From positions 434,001-498,000 of the forward strand of contig NZ_OY787456.1 in NCBI RefSeq assembly GCF_963678875.1: 64,000 nt of DNA, written 5' to 3'. The notes below the pieces were generated by a model, which was not told the DNA's origin, ran no database searches, and was given only the letters and a program-made list of their open reading frames with translations. Each line of letters starts with the position of its first letter. The first letter of the stretch is position 1. This document shows positions 44,650 through 54,478 of the stretch, piece after piece. This DNA comes from an uncultured Hyphomonas sp. Its GTDB lineage: Bacteria; Pseudomonadota; Alphaproteobacteria; Caulobacterales; Hyphomonadaceae. The translations under genes were made by a program, and so were the position numbers.

Positions 44650-46206
44650 ATGAAGGCCTTCCAGAAAACCAGGGCAGCGGCAGTCTTTGCGTTGTCGTTG
44701 ATGATGGGGCCGGCAGCGTTGGCCGGACCGAACGCGTTTGGCACGCAAATCACCCAGCCGGGCGAATCGGCCGTCAGCGAGCAGGTGACGCTTGGCCTGA
44801 ACAAGTCGACCATCATCGACCTCGCAGCGCCCGCAGCCGATGTCGTGATTACAAATCCGGCGATTGCTGACGCCGTCGTGCAAACGTCGCAGCGGATCAT
44901 CTTCCGCGGGATCAACTACGGTCAGACCAATGCATTTGTCTTCGACCGGAGTGGCAACCAGCTCCTCAATCTCGAAATCAATGTCGAGATGGACATGGCC
45001 AGCATCGAGCAATTGATCGCGCGCCATGTACCTGGTGCGCGTGTCAGGGTTGAAGGCCTGAACGGCAATGTGGTGATCACCGGAACGACAGACAGCATGG
45101 CGGAAGCCGACGCCGTCCAGCGCCTGGTTGAAGCTTATCTGCGTGCGGATGATGCCACCAAGATCGTCAATATGATCGACATCGCCGCGAAGGATCAGGT
45201 TCTCCTGGAAGTGCGCATTGTCGAAATGCAGCGCAACGCCATCAAACAGCTCGGAATCAACCTGACGGGTTCGCCGACCTTTGGTGACCTCGGGAATCTC
45301 GTTGAGCGCCAGCTTTTCACCGGCAACCCGCCGACCAATACCGGAACGACTGCGCTGCTTCCCGGCGCGCCATTTGATGTAACGTCAAGTGTCGGCTCAA
45401 GCCTCGGTTATCCGCTTCAGGGACGTTCCCTGGGTGGCTTCTCCGGCCGCGCATCGTACAGTAACTATGTCGGTACGGACCTTCAGACGAGCGTCGGTGT
45501 GGAACTGAACGCGCTCGAGCGGATCGGCATCGTGAAGACACTGGCTGAGCCGAATATCACAGCCATGTCGGGTGAGAATGCGAAATTTCTTGCTGGCGGT
45601 GAGTTCCCTGTGCCTGTTGGCCAGGACCAGAACGGCAACATCACGATTGAGTTCAAACCGTACGGGGTTGGCCTGGGCTTCACGCCGGTCGTCCTGTCCG
45701 AGGGACGGATTTCTCTGAAAGTCTCCACGGAAGTCTCGGAGCTGAGTTCTGAAGGCGCGTTCCAGGGGGATACCACCACGGTCATTGACGCTCAGGGCAA
45801 CACCAGGACCTTTGAGGGGGTGACGCTTCCGGCACTGTCAGTCCGGCGGGCAGAATCCGTGATCGAGCTTCCTTCCGGTGGTTCCATGATGATGGCTGGC
45901 CTGATCCAATCCAAGTCGCGTCAGAGCCTCGACCAGATCCCGGGCCTCAAGAAGTTGCCGATCCTCGGCGCCTTGTTCCAATCCCGAGACTTCGTTCGGG
46001 AAGAGACCGAACTTGTCGTGATCGTCACGCCGTACCTGGTGGACCCGGCAAAGAAGGACCAGCTCCGGACTCCGGCAGATGGTTATGCGAACGCGTCGGA
46101 CGCAAAAACGATCTTCTTCGGGAAGCTTAATGAGCAGTATGGCCGCAGCGGAGAGCCCGTTTCGGCATCGGATTATCGTGCCCCTGTGGGCTTTATCGAG
46201 GAATAG
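44650..46206 (+). CDS. cpaC: Flp pilus secretin CpaC (RcpA)
   Basis: Outer-membrane secretin through which the pilus passes. The 518-residue protein has a signal peptide, an N-terminal pilus-secretin domain (VFDRSGNQLLNLEINVE), a BON-like domain (RVRVEGLNGNVVITGTTDS) and the secretin barrel: ALERIGIVKTLAEPNITAMS and GSMMMAGLIQSKSRQSLDQIPGLKK. The C-terminal FVREETELVVIVTPYLV is family typical. Confidence 0.96.
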   Translation: MKAFQKTRAAAVFALSLMMGPAALAGPNAFGTQITQPGESAVSEQVTLGLNKSTIIDLAAPAADVVITNPAIADAVVQTSQRIIFRGINYGQTNAFVFDRSGNQLLNLEINVEMDMASIEQLIARHVPGARVRVEGLNGNVVITGTTDSMAEADAVQRLVEAYLRADDATKIVNMIDIAAKDQVLLEVRIVEMQRNAIKQLGINLTGSPTFGDLGNLVERQLFTGNPPTNTGTTALLPGAPFDVTSSVGSSLGYPLQGRSLGGFSGRASYSNYVGTDLQTSVGVELNALERIGIVKTLAEPNITAMSGENAKFLAGGEFPVPVGQDQNGNITIEFKPYGVGLGFTPVVLSEGRISLKVSTEVSELSSEGAFQGDTTTVIDAQGNTRTFEGVTLPALSVRRAESVIELPSGGSMMMAGLIQSKSRQSLDQIPGLKKLPILGALFQSRDFVREETELVVIVTPYLVDPAKKDQLRTPADGYANASDAKTIFFGKLNEQYGRSGEPVSASDYRAPVGFIEE

Positions 46207-46217
46207 GGGACCAGAAG

Positions 46218-46931
46218 GTGACCAGAATCCTGAAACCCACCGCCACTCTGATTGCTGCCGGCATTAGCCTGACGGCACTGAGCGCCTGTTCAAGCGTCGC
46301 GCCGACGAGTGTGCCGGCATCCTACCTCCAGGGCACGGCTCTGGACCGGAATGCGATCAGCGTCGAAAAGAAGACAGAGTTTCTTGAAATCGCAATCCAT
46401 CCGCAGGCGTCCGAGATCAGCCTTGCAGACAAGGCAGCGATTTCCGGTTTCGTCGCGGCCTACCGTGACCATGGCCACGGCCCGTTGATCATGTCCCTGC
46501 CGGAATCCACAGCTAATCCGCAGCTGGCTGTAGCGGCAGTCGCTGAAGCACGTGCGATCGCCTATGAAAATGGCGTTCAGTATGAGGAGATCGAGGGGAC
46601 ACACCATGGTGAAGCCTCGCTTGTGTCCGAACCGATGATCCTGGCATTCCAGGCCTATGAGGCCATCGCGCCCGACTGCCCGTCGCAGGCGACGATCAAC
46701 TATGCAGACATCAGTTCGAACAATGAACGCTCCACACTCGGTTGCGCAGTCCGTGCGAACCTGGCCGCGATGATTGCAGATCCTGCAGACCTGCTTGGAA
46801 CCCGTCCTCTGGACAGCGCCGATCCACTGCGCCGCAGCGTCATTCTCGAGAAATTCCGTCAGGGTGAGCCTACAGGCTCGACCCGGTCGTCTCAGGAAAC
46901 CGGCACTGTTTCCCAGGCTGTATCGAACTAG
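46218..46931 (+). CDS. cpaD: Flp pilus lipoprotein CpaD
   Basis: A 237-residue lipoprotein (lipobox LSAC, Cys at residue 24) of the CpaD family, an outer-membrane pilotin-like partner of CpaC. Conserved features include DYADISSNN-like NYADISSNNERSTLGCAVRANLA. Start is GTG 46218 with AGAAGG just upstream; it follows cpaC by 11 bases. Confidence 0.9.
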   Translation: MTRILKPTATLIAAGISLTALSACSSVAPTSVPASYLQGTALDRNAISVEKKTEFLEIAIHPQASEISLADKAAISGFVAAYRDHGHGPLIMSLPESTANPQLAVAAVAEARAIAYENGVQYEEIEGTHHGEASLVSEPMILAFQAYEAIAPDCPSQATINYADISSNNERSTLGCAVRANLAAMIADPADLLGTRPLDSADPLRRSVILEKFRQGEPTGSTRSSQETGTVSQAVSN

Positions 46932-46957
46932 AGCGTAAGACAAGGAAGAGAAAAGCC

Positions 46958-48361
46958 ATGTCCAGTGAAAAGCCGCTCCACGAATCCGATTTCGAATCCG
47001 ATTTCGAAGACGTCTTTGCCGATGATCCGATGGCAGACCTGGTGCTTCCGAAGGAAGACCCGGCGACCGAGGTCATGGAAGATGAGCCGGTCATGGTCGA
47101 CCTGGAAACGCCGCAGCGTAGTGTTGAGCATGACCTGCCGGTTTTTACCGCGCCCGAGGACGGCTTGGGTGGCGATTCCGTGCTGCCGGCCATTTCCATC
47201 CAGGTCTTCTATGAGCGCGATGAAACGCGCCTGATGATGGAAGTGTGCGAACGCGACCGGCGGATGGGCCGCGCCACGATCGAGTCTCATGGCGGCGGGA
47301 TTGCCGGTGCCATCGACTATATGCGGGAAAATCCGACGCCGAACCTGTTGGTGATCGAATCGACGGCGCGCTCTGCCCAGCTGCTGTCAGAAATCGATCA
47401 GCTGGCAGAGTACTGTGACGAGAACGTCAAGGTGATGGTGATTGGCGCAATCAATGACATCGCCCTCTATCGCCAGCTGGTTGCCCGCGGTGTCAGCGAA
47501 TATGTTGTTCCGCCATTCCAGCCGCTGCAGATTTTGCGGACTATTTCCGGCCTGTTCGCCGATCCGGACGCACCTTTTGTTGGCAAGCAGATTTCAGTGG
47601 TTGGCGCGAAAGGCGGAGTAGGGGCGTCGACCATCGCGCACAATCTGGCCTGGGCGCTTGCAGAAAACACCAAGGTCAACACGACCCTCGTCGATCTCGA
47701 TCTGTCATTCGGCACGACGGCGCTGGATTTCAATCAGGAGCCGACGCAAACGATTGCGGATGCGCTGCTCCAGCCTGAGCGGGCGGATGATGCGGTGATC
47801 GAGCGCCTGCTTGCCAAGGCGAGCGACAGGCTGTCACTGTTCACGGCACCAGCCTCGATCGGCCAGATCATGGATATTCCGGACGAGTCCTATCTCTCCG
47901 TGATCGAAGTGGTCCGCCGGAACGTTCCGTTCCTTGTGCTTGACCTGCCGCATGTCTGGAGCCGCTGGGTGCAGCGGACGCTGGTGTCTTCCGATGAAGT
48001 GATTATCGTTTGCCAGCCGGACCTCGCATCGCTGCGCAACGGCAAGAATTATATCGACCAGCTGAAGGCAGCGCGCCCGAATGACAATCCGCCGCGTCTG
48101 ATCATCAACATGTCCGGCGTACCGAAGCGCCCGGAAATTCCGGTGAAGGACTTTGGTGCGGCCATCGGGGTCGAGCCTGAAGTGATCCTGCCGTTCGAGC
48201 CTGAACTGTTCGGGACTGCGGCAAACAACGGGCAGATGATTTCCGAGACGGACGGGGCTTCACGCTCGGCGCAGGCAATCGATCACATGGCTTCACTGCT
48301 GACCGGCCGCTCTGTGGCGGCACAGCAGAAATCCATCTTCAAGAAACTGTTGGGCAAATAA
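46958..48361 (+). CDS. cpaE: Pilus localisation ATPase CpaE (TadZ)
   Basis: A 467-residue protein with an acidic tail-like N terminus (residues 1-60), an atypical receiver domain, then a MinD/ParA ATPase domain starting VVGAKGGVGASTIAHNLAW (deviant Walker A) and DLDLSFGTTALDF. CpaE/TadZ directs assembly of the pilus machinery to a cell pole. Sits between cpaD and cpaF, 26 bases from the former. Confidence 0.95.
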   Translation: MSSEKPLHESDFESDFEDVFADDPMADLVLPKEDPATEVMEDEPVMVDLETPQRSVEHDLPVFTAPEDGLGGDSVLPAISIQVFYERDETRLMMEVCERDRRMGRATIESHGGGIAGAIDYMRENPTPNLLVIESTARSAQLLSEIDQLAEYCDENVKVMVIGAINDIALYRQLVARGVSEYVVPPFQPLQILRTISGLFADPDAPFVGKQISVVGAKGGVGASTIAHNLAWALAENTKVNTTLVDLDLSFGTTALDFNQEPTQTIADALLQPERADDAVIERLLAKASDRLSLFTAPASIGQIMDIPDESYLSVIEVVRRNVPFLVLDLPHVWSRWVQRTLVSSDEVIIVCQPDLASLRNGKNYIDQLKAARPNDNPPRLIINMSGVPKRPEIPVKDFGAAIGVEPEVILPFEPELFGTAANNGQMISETDGASRSAQAIDHMASLLTGRSVAAQQKSIFKKLLGK

Positions 48362-48385
48362 GGCCGGACAAGGCGGGACAGACGA

Positions 48386-49882
48386 ATGGCATTCGGGAAA
48401 CGTTCACCTTCTGCGACACCGACAGCGGCACCGGCCTCTGCGCCGGCGCCGAAGGCTGCGCCTGCGCCAGCAGCTCCGCGTCCTCAGGCAGCGAAAGCGC
48501 CTGCACCGAAACCCGTTGCGGTGAAGGGGGCGCCCAAGGCACCGCCTCCGCCGGCACCCGCGCCGCCGGAGCCGAAGCCGGAGAAGGTCCGCCAGGTCTC
48601 GCAGCAATCGGAACACTACTACGCAACGAAGACAACGATCTTCAATGCGCTGATCGACACGATCGACCTGTCGCAGCTTGCACAGCTGGACTCTGAAAGC
48701 GCACGCGAGGAAATTCGCGATATCGTCGTCGAGATCATCTCGATCAAGAATGTTGTGATGTCGCTGTCGGAGCAGGAGCAACTGCTCGACGATATTTGTA
48801 ATGACGTTCTGGGATATGGCCCGCTGGAGCCGCTTCTGGCGCGCGACGACATCGCTGATATCATGGTCAACGGCGCCGACACGACCTATATCGAGGTTAA
48901 CGGCAAGATCGAACGGACGAATATCCGCTTCCGCGACAATGCGCAGCTGATGAATATCTGTCAGCGGATCGTGAGCCAGGTTGGCCGCCGGGTCGACGAT
49001 TCCTCACCGATCTGTGACGCGCGTCTCCTGGATGGCTCTCGTGTCAACGTGATTGCCCCTCCGCTGGCGATCGATGGGCCGACCCTTACCATTCGTAAGT
49101 TCAAGAAGGACAAGCTGCGTCTTCAGGACCTGGTGAACTTCGGGTCCATCAGCGAACCGGGCGCCGAACTGCTCCGCATCATCGGGCACTCCCGCTGCAA
49201 CATCCTGATCTCCGGCGGTACCGGTTCCGGGAAGACGACATTGCTGAACTGTCTGACCGGGTTCATCGAGCCGGGTGAGCGCGTCATCACCTGCGAAGAC
49301 TCCGCCGAACTTCAACTTCAGCAGCCGCACGTGGTGCGCCTTGAAACCCGTCCTCCGAACATCGAGGGCACGGGCGAGATCACGATGCGCGATCTGGTGA
49401 AGAACTGTCTGCGTATGCGTCCGGAGCGGATCATCGTGGGCGAGGTGCGTGGCCCGGAAGCGTTCGACCTGCTTCAGGCGATGAACACCGGCCACGACGG
49501 CTCAATGGGCACGCTGCACGCCAACAGCCCGCGCGAAGCCCTCAGCCGTGTGGAATCCATGATCACGATGGGCGGCTTCTCGCTGCCGGCGAAAACGATC
49601 CGTGAAATGATCGTCGGGTCTATCGACGTTGTGGTCCAGGCGTCCCGTCTTCGCGACGGTTCGCGCCGCATCATGAACGTGACGGAAGTTCTTGGCCTGG
49701 AGGGCGATACGATCGTCCTGCAGGATGTGTTGAAATACGAAATCGAAGGCGAAGACGAAAACGGCCGTGTCATCGGCAAGCACCGGGGCACGGGTATCGG
49801 CCGTCCGCGCTTCTGGGATCGCGCTTCCTATTACAATCTTGAGCGCGAACTGGCTGTCGCGCTCGACGAGCTGGGAGGCTGA
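48386..49882 (+). CDS. cpaF: Pilus assembly ATPase CpaF (TadA)
   Basis: Type II/IV secretion-type ATPase that powers Flp pilus assembly. The 498-residue protein has an Ala/Pro low-complexity N terminus (residues 5-70), then the ATPase: Walker A ISGGTGSGKTTLLNCL, the Asp box EDSAELQL, Walker B RPERIIVGEVRGPEAFDLL and the His box TGHDGSMGTLHANSP. Its TGA overlaps the tadB ATG by one base. Confidence 0.96.
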   Translation: MAFGKRSPSATPTAAPASAPAPKAAPAPAAPRPQAAKAPAPKPVAVKGAPKAPPPPAPAPPEPKPEKVRQVSQQSEHYYATKTTIFNALIDTIDLSQLAQLDSESAREEIRDIVVEIISIKNVVMSLSEQEQLLDDICNDVLGYGPLEPLLARDDIADIMVNGADTTYIEVNGKIERTNIRFRDNAQLMNICQRIVSQVGRRVDDSSPICDARLLDGSRVNVIAPPLAIDGPTLTIRKFKKDKLRLQDLVNFGSISEPGAELLRIIGHSRCNILISGGTGSGKTTLLNCLTGFIEPGERVITCEDSAELQLQQPHVVRLETRPPNIEGTGEITMRDLVKNCLRMRPERIIVGEVRGPEAFDLLQAMNTGHDGSMGTLHANSPREALSRVESMITMGGFSLPAKTIREMIVGSIDVVVQASRLRDGSRRIMNVTEVLGLEGDTIVLQDVLKYEIEGEDENGRVIGKHRGTGIGRPRFWDRASYYNLERELAVALDELGG

Positions 49883-50919
49883 TGATGGACTCAAACATGA
49901 TGACCATCATGATCGCCGTTCTGGCATTCGTTGCGATTGCCGGTCTTGGGATGGCGTTCTCCAGCGGAAACAATGAAGCTGCGCGCAAACGCGCCCGCGC
50001 GATCGGTGCCGGTGCCACCGTGGCCGGAAAGGGCAGGGGCGCCAAGGTCATGGACGAGTCGGCCAAACGCCGCGCCAAGACCCAGGAAATGCTGGATTCG
50101 CTACGCAAGCAGGGGGAAGCCCGACGGAAAAGCAGCGGTGCCCAGACGATCAAGTCCAAACTGGTTCAGGCTGGTCTTGATGTTCCGTTGTCTGCTTTCT
50201 GGCTGTTTTCCGTTGTTCTGGGTGTTGCCTGTGCCGCACTGATCTATCTGTCCGGTTTTGAAGGCCTCACCATTTCAGGCATTTCGCTCCGCAGCCAGCC
50301 TGCACTGGTTGCCGGTGCCTTTTTTGGCGGCGCTTTCGGTTTGCCCCGCCTCCTGATCAATTTCATGATCAAAGGCCGGCACAAGAAAATGATCAATCAG
50401 TTTGCCGATGCGCTGGACGTTATCGTTCGGGGTGTGAAATCCGGTCTGCCACTGAATGAGTGTATTCGCATCATCGCCAAGGAAAGCCCCGACCCGCTGA
50501 GATCAGAGTTTGCCACGCTGGCAGACAATCTGGCGATGGGGGCCGGGACGGAACGTTCGCTCAGCATGTTCTACAAGCGCGTGCCGCTGCAGGAAGTGAA
50601 CTTCTTCATGATCGTGCTGCTGATTCAGGCTAAGGCAGGCGGCAACCTGTCCGAAGCGCTTGGCAACCTCTCCAGCGTCATTCGTTCGCGCAGGATGATG
50701 CGCGAGAAGATCAAGGCGATGTCGTCCGAGGCGAAGGCTTCCGCGATGATCATCGGTTCTCTGCCGTTCGCGGTCGGCCTTCTCGTCTTCATGACAACGC
50801 CGGACTACATCCTTGAGCTATTCCGGACTGAAACCGGCCACGTCATCCTCGCGGGCGGCTCGACCCTGATGTTCACGGGCATCATGACGATGAAGAAGAT
50901 GATCAACTTCGATATTTAG
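49882..50919 (+). CDS. tadB: Pilus platform protein TadB
   Basis: A 345-residue membrane protein with a T2SSF (GspF-like) domain: DALDVIVRGVKSGLPLNECI and LLIQAKAGGNLSEALGNLS, and hydrophobic helices at about 7-27, 110-130, 140-160 and 285-340. The TadB/TadC pair forms the inner-membrane platform on which CpaF acts. Start at ATG 49882 overlapping the cpaF stop, or at the ATG one codon on. Confidence 0.94.
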   Translation: MMDSNMMTIMIAVLAFVAIAGLGMAFSSGNNEAARKRARAIGAGATVAGKGRGAKVMDESAKRRAKTQEMLDSLRKQGEARRKSSGAQTIKSKLVQAGLDVPLSAFWLFSVVLGVACAALIYLSGFEGLTISGISLRSQPALVAGAFFGGAFGLPRLLINFMIKGRHKKMINQFADALDVIVRGVKSGLPLNECIRIIAKESPDPLRSEFATLADNLAMGAGTERSLSMFYKRVPLQEVNFFMIVLLIQAKAGGNLSEALGNLSSVIRSRRMMREKIKAMSSEAKASAMIIGSLPFAVGLLVFMTTPDYILELFRTETGHVILAGGSTLMFTGIMTMKKMINFDI

Positions 50920-50927
50920 GCGGGACA

Positions 50928-52007
50928 GTGTTCGATATCATAACCTCCCTGACAAAGCCCGAGGCGCTGGCATCGATTCTCGTCGCGGTGGCCGTATTCG
51001 GCACCATGCTGACGATGTTCATGCCCTACCTGCAGGGCAACAAGCTCGAGACCCGCCTCAAATCGGTCTCGATGCAGCGGGAGAAACTGCGCAAGCAGAG
51101 CCGCGCCGCGCTGGAGCAGAAAAAGGGGCTCCGCCGCAAGGATGATTCCGCGATCGGGGAAATCTCGTCCCGTCTGAACCTGGCCAAGGCGCTCGAAGAC
51201 CCGAATCTGCAGGACACCCTGAACAAGGCCGGCATGCGCGGGCCAGGGCCGGTATCCGCTTTCTATTTTGCCAGGATGACGCTGCCTTTTGTCGGCATGC
51301 TGGTCGTCTTCGTCACGGTGTTCTTCGTCAATGATTTCGGCATGCAGCCGATGATGAAATACGGCTCCATCCTGTTCGGTGCCGCTGCGGGCTTTTATGC
51401 GCCCAACATCTATGTTTCCAACCTGGCACAACAACGCCAGCAATCCATCATGCGCGCCTTTCCCGATGCGCTCGACATGCTGCTCATCTGTGTCGAGTCC
51501 GGTATGTCGATCGAGCTTGGCTTTCACAAGGTCAGTCAGGAGATCGGGTCGGCCTCGCCGGAGCTTGCAGAGGAATTCGGGCTGACCGTGGCTGAGTTGT
51601 CCTATCTGCCGGAGCGTCGGCAGGCGTATGACAATCTCGCCAAGCGGACAGGGCATGAAGGCGTCAAATCTGTCTGTATGGCACTCGGCCAGGCCGAAAG
51701 GTACGGTACGCCGCTCGGTGATGCGCTGCGGGTGATGGCGAAGGAAAACCGCGATCTGCGCATGGCGGAAGCCGAGAAGAAAGCTGCAGCGCTTCCCGCC
51801 AAGCTGACCGTGCCGATGATTGTGTTCTTCCTGCCGGTCCTGTTCCTGGTCGTCCTTGGCCCGGCCTATATCAAGTATCAGAAGATGTCGTCGGAGAACG
51901 AAGCCGCGCCGGCGGTCACGAAGGAGCGTCGGGGCAGCGATCGCCGCGCTGATGTGAATGGGCTGGCTGGGGTCGACCCGCGTATGGAAGTCCGCGTTCG
52001 GGCCTGA
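50928..52007 (+). CDS. tadC: Pilus platform protein TadC
   Basis: A 359-residue T2SSF-domain protein similar in plan to TadB: DALDMLLICVESGMSIELGF and LGQAERYGTPLGDALRVMAKE, with helices near 20-35, 125-170 and 305-325. GTG start at 50928, 8 bases after tadB. Its Arg/Glu-rich C terminus (residues 330-359) is probably cytoplasmic and disordered. Confidence 0.93.
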   Translation: MFDIITSLTKPEALASILVAVAVFGTMLTMFMPYLQGNKLETRLKSVSMQREKLRKQSRAALEQKKGLRRKDDSAIGEISSRLNLAKALEDPNLQDTLNKAGMRGPGPVSAFYFARMTLPFVGMLVVFVTVFFVNDFGMQPMMKYGSILFGAAAGFYAPNIYVSNLAQQRQQSIMRAFPDALDMLLICVESGMSIELGFHKVSQEIGSASPELAEEFGLTVAELSYLPERRQAYDNLAKRTGHEGVKSVCMALGQAERYGTPLGDALRVMAKENRDLRMAEAEKKAAALPAKLTVPMIVFFLPVLFLVVLGPAYIKYQKMSSENEAAPAVTKERRGSDRRADVNGLAGVDPRMEVRVRA

Positions 52008-52034
52008 TCAGCCGAACGATTTTTTGTTGGCAGT

Positions 52035-52928
52035 TCAGCCGCCCGTGCGGCGCAGACGCAGCCCGGTCGCTTCCGCAGGCGGCGCCTCTTTCGCGGGCAG
52101 GGGCGTCACGGTCTGTGAGGCGGTGCTTCCCGCTGCCGGTTCGGCGCCGCTGTCAGACTGGATCATGTCCTTGAGAAGCTCGACATTCTGTTCGACGATC
52201 TTGTCCGGCGCAAAACCGGCGCTGGTCTTCTGCATCTCGTCGAACCGGCCCTGAAGGCCGAGAACCAGGGCGAGATTCTCCCGGACGCGCACATCGCCCG
52301 GTTCAGCCGTTACGGCCTGGCGCAACTTCGCTTCGGCGCCCGCCAGGTCGCCCGTCAGGGCAAGGGAGAGGCCGTAATTGGCAAGCGTTGAGGCACGGCC
52401 CGGCTCAATCGCCAGTGCCTTTTCATAGGCAACCTGAGCGCCTTGATGGTTCTCGAGCTGGTCCATCGCGGTGCCGAGCGCGGCCCAGGCTTCGGCGCGG
52501 TCCGGATTGGCGACGGCGACCTGCTCGAACGCGCGCGCCGCGCCCAGCTGGTTGCCGTTTGCGGCCAGTGCCCGGCCAAGCGGCATCAGGATCCGCGGTT
52601 CGTTTGGGTGGATGACCAGAACTTCGGACAGGACTTCCACTGCCCGTTCGGTGGACCCGATGCCGCGCAAGGCGTCGGCAAAGGTCAGGGCATTGTCCAG
52701 ATTTTCTGCATCCTTGGCGTACTCTTTTGACCAGAAGTTCGCCTTCGTCAGCGGGTCGGAATTGTTCGCGGCCTCGATTTCCTCCGGCGTCGCCGGTTTC
52801 ATCGCCGCTTCGACCGCCGCCTGGAGTTCAGCAGCCGCTTTCGCTTCCGGATCGGGTGTCGAGGCGCAGGCCGTGACACCGGCAAGGGCGACGGCAAGTG
52901 CAGCCAGTGAGGTTTTGGCTCTGGACAT
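52035..52928 (-). CDS. tadD: TadD-like TPR lipoprotein
   Basis: A 297-residue lipoprotein (lipobox VTAC) with four to five TPR repeats (such as PDRAEAWAALGTAMDQLENH and GRASTLANYGLSLALTGDLA) in residues 90-235 and a Pro/Ala-rich C terminus. Such TadD/CpaO-type proteins are needed for Flp pilus biogenesis. It is convergent with tadC, 27 bases away, and probably expressed from its own promoter. Start at ATG 52928 with GGAGCGG upstream; ATG 52958 is less likely. Confidence 0.85.
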   Translation of the reverse strand: MSRAKTSLAALAVALAGVTACASTPDPEAKAAAELQAAVEAAMKPATPEEIEAANNSDPLTKANFWSKEYAKDAENLDNALTFADALRGIGSTERAVEVLSEVLVIHPNEPRILMPLGRALAANGNQLGAARAFEQVAVANPDRAEAWAALGTAMDQLENHQGAQVAYEKALAIEPGRASTLANYGLSLALTGDLAGAEAKLRQAVTAEPGDVRVRENLALVLGLQGRFDEMQKTSAGFAPDKIVEQNVELLKDMIQSDSGAEPAAGSTASQTVTPLPAKEAPPAEATGLRLRRTGG

Positions 52929-53046
52929 GGGACCGCTCCGGGTTTGAATCAGGGTCATTCCCGCGTGAGTCTGGACCGGCGGGCGTCAAGGATGGGTTAA
53001 CGCCAGCGCAGACTCCATTAACACTTGCCCGTACGAGGCCTTTTTC

Positions 53047-54408
53047 ATGCACAAGAGTTTCACCACTGGTGCCGAAGCCGCGGCCAGCGTCTGGCTGTAT
53101 ACCGCAGACGCCTTCAAATCGCTCGAGAACGATCCGTTCCCTTCCGCCCGCGCGGTCGCAAAGGCGCAGGCGTTCAAGGGCGGGGCAGGGCAGTTGGTGC
53201 TGGTGCCGGGCCCGGATGGCGGATTGGCTCATGTTCTGGGCGGTATCGGCGACGGAAAGGATGCGCTGGCGGTTGCGGCGCTCTCGGGCAAGCTTCCGGA
53301 AGGCGCCTACAAGATCGCAAACGATGGCGGCCTGTCCATCGCATCCATCGCCGCTGGCTGGGCCGATGGCGCCTACCGGTTCGACCGGTACCTGAAAGAC
53401 AAGGCCGTCCCGCCGCAACTGGTGATCCCGGACGGCGAAGAAGGCGCGGCCCTGTCGGCGGAAGCCGATTCCATCGCGCTGTTGCGGGACCTCGTGAACA
53501 CGCCGGCCGGTGACATGACCCCGGCGGGCATCCAGGAGACCGTGGAAAAACTGGCGGAGGAATTCGGCGCGAAGCTGACGGCGATTGTCGGCGATGCCCT
53601 GCTGGAACAGAATTACCCTATGGTCCACGCCGTGGGCCGGGCCGCAAAGGCCGCGCCGCGCTTCCTCGAACTTGAATGGGGCGATGCGTCGAAGCCGAAG
53701 CTGGCGCTTGTCGGCAAGGGCGTGACCTTCGATTCCGGCGGTCTCGACATCAAGCCGGGCAGCGGCATGCGCATCATGAAGAAGGACATGGGCGGCTCCG
53801 CCCACGTCATCGCGTTGGCCCGCCTTGTCATGGCGACTGACCTGCCGGTGCACCTGAAGCTCTACGTGCCGACGGTGGAAAACGCGATTAGCGGTGATGC
53901 CTTCCGGCCGGGCGATATCCTGTCCTCCCGCAAGGGCCTGACGGTGGAGATCGACAATACGGACGCCGAAGGCCGGCTGATCCTTGCCGACGCGCTCACG
54001 CGGGCTTCGGAAGGCGAGCCTGACCTGCTGCTCGACTTCGCCACACTTACCGGCGCTGCCCGCGTGGCGCTGGGCGCCGATCTCGCGCCGGTCTATTCCG
54101 ACGACGCGCAACTGGTCGCCGATATCCTCGGCGGTTCGGCAGAGTCAGGAGATCCTGTCTGGCACATGCCGCTCTGGGATCCGTACATGGCGGAGCTGAA
54201 AAGCCCGATCGCGGACCTGGTGAATTCCGGCAGCAGCTTCGGTGGTTCGATCACGGCGGGCCTGTTCCTGAAACAGTTCGTCGATGCGAAAAGCTGGGCG
54301 CACTTCGATGTCTGGGCCTGGCGCAAAGCCAAGTATGGCCGCCCGGAAGGCGCCGCCGCCTGCGGTCTCAGGGCCGTCTGGGCGATGCTTCAGAAGCGCT
54401 ACCGCTAG
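53047..54408 (+). CDS. Leucyl aminopeptidase family protein (M17)
   Basis: A 453-residue di-zinc exopeptidase with the M17 motifs: VGKGVTFDSGGLDIKPG (metal-binding Lys and Asp), KKDMGGSAHVIALA and the signature NTDAEGRLILADAL. The N-terminal third is divergent from PepA, as in the shorter PepB-like group. Cleaves N-terminal residues from peptides in the cytoplasm. It lies alone, followed by a palindrome and the arsenic operon. Confidence 0.9.
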   Translation: MHKSFTTGAEAAASVWLYTADAFKSLENDPFPSARAVAKAQAFKGGAGQLVLVPGPDGGLAHVLGGIGDGKDALAVAALSGKLPEGAYKIANDGGLSIASIAAGWADGAYRFDRYLKDKAVPPQLVIPDGEEGAALSAEADSIALLRDLVNTPAGDMTPAGIQETVEKLAEEFGAKLTAIVGDALLEQNYPMVHAVGRAAKAAPRFLELEWGDASKPKLALVGKGVTFDSGGLDIKPGSGMRIMKKDMGGSAHVIALARLVMATDLPVHLKLYVPTVENAISGDAFRPGDILSSRKGLTVEIDNTDAEGRLILADALTRASEGEPDLLLDFATLTGAARVALGADLAPVYSDDAQLVADILGGSAESGDPVWHMPLWDPYMAELKSPIADLVNSGSSFGGSITAGLFLKQFVDAKSWAHFDVWAWRKAKYGRPEGAAACGLRAVWAMLQKRYR

Positions 54409-54413
54409 CTTTT

Positions 54414-54429
54414 TGAAACTGAAGTTTCA
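54414..54429. repeat. Palindrome TGAAACT-GA-AGTTTCA between pepA-like and arsR
   Basis: Perfect 7-base arms with a 2-base centre just after the aminopeptidase stop and 10 bases before the arsR -35. Too tight a loop to be a terminator; perhaps a second protein-binding site in the arsenic promoter region. Confidence 0.5.
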
Positions 54430-54438
54430 GGACGGGTG

Positions 54439-54478
54439 TTGACTCATTCCATAATTCCACGATACTGGAAATATGGAA
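54439..54478 (+). promoter_or_regulatory. arsR promoter and ArsR operator
   Basis: A promoter with TTGACT (54439-54444), 16 bases, and GATACT (54461-54466) lies within an inverted repeat: TTCCATAATTCCA (54447-54459) and TGGAAATATGGAA (54466-54478), 13-base arms with one mismatch around CGATAC. The arsR ATG at 54473 is inside the right arm and at +1 of the promoter, so the mRNA is expected to be leaderless and repression to cover spacer, -10 and start. Confidence 0.75.
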
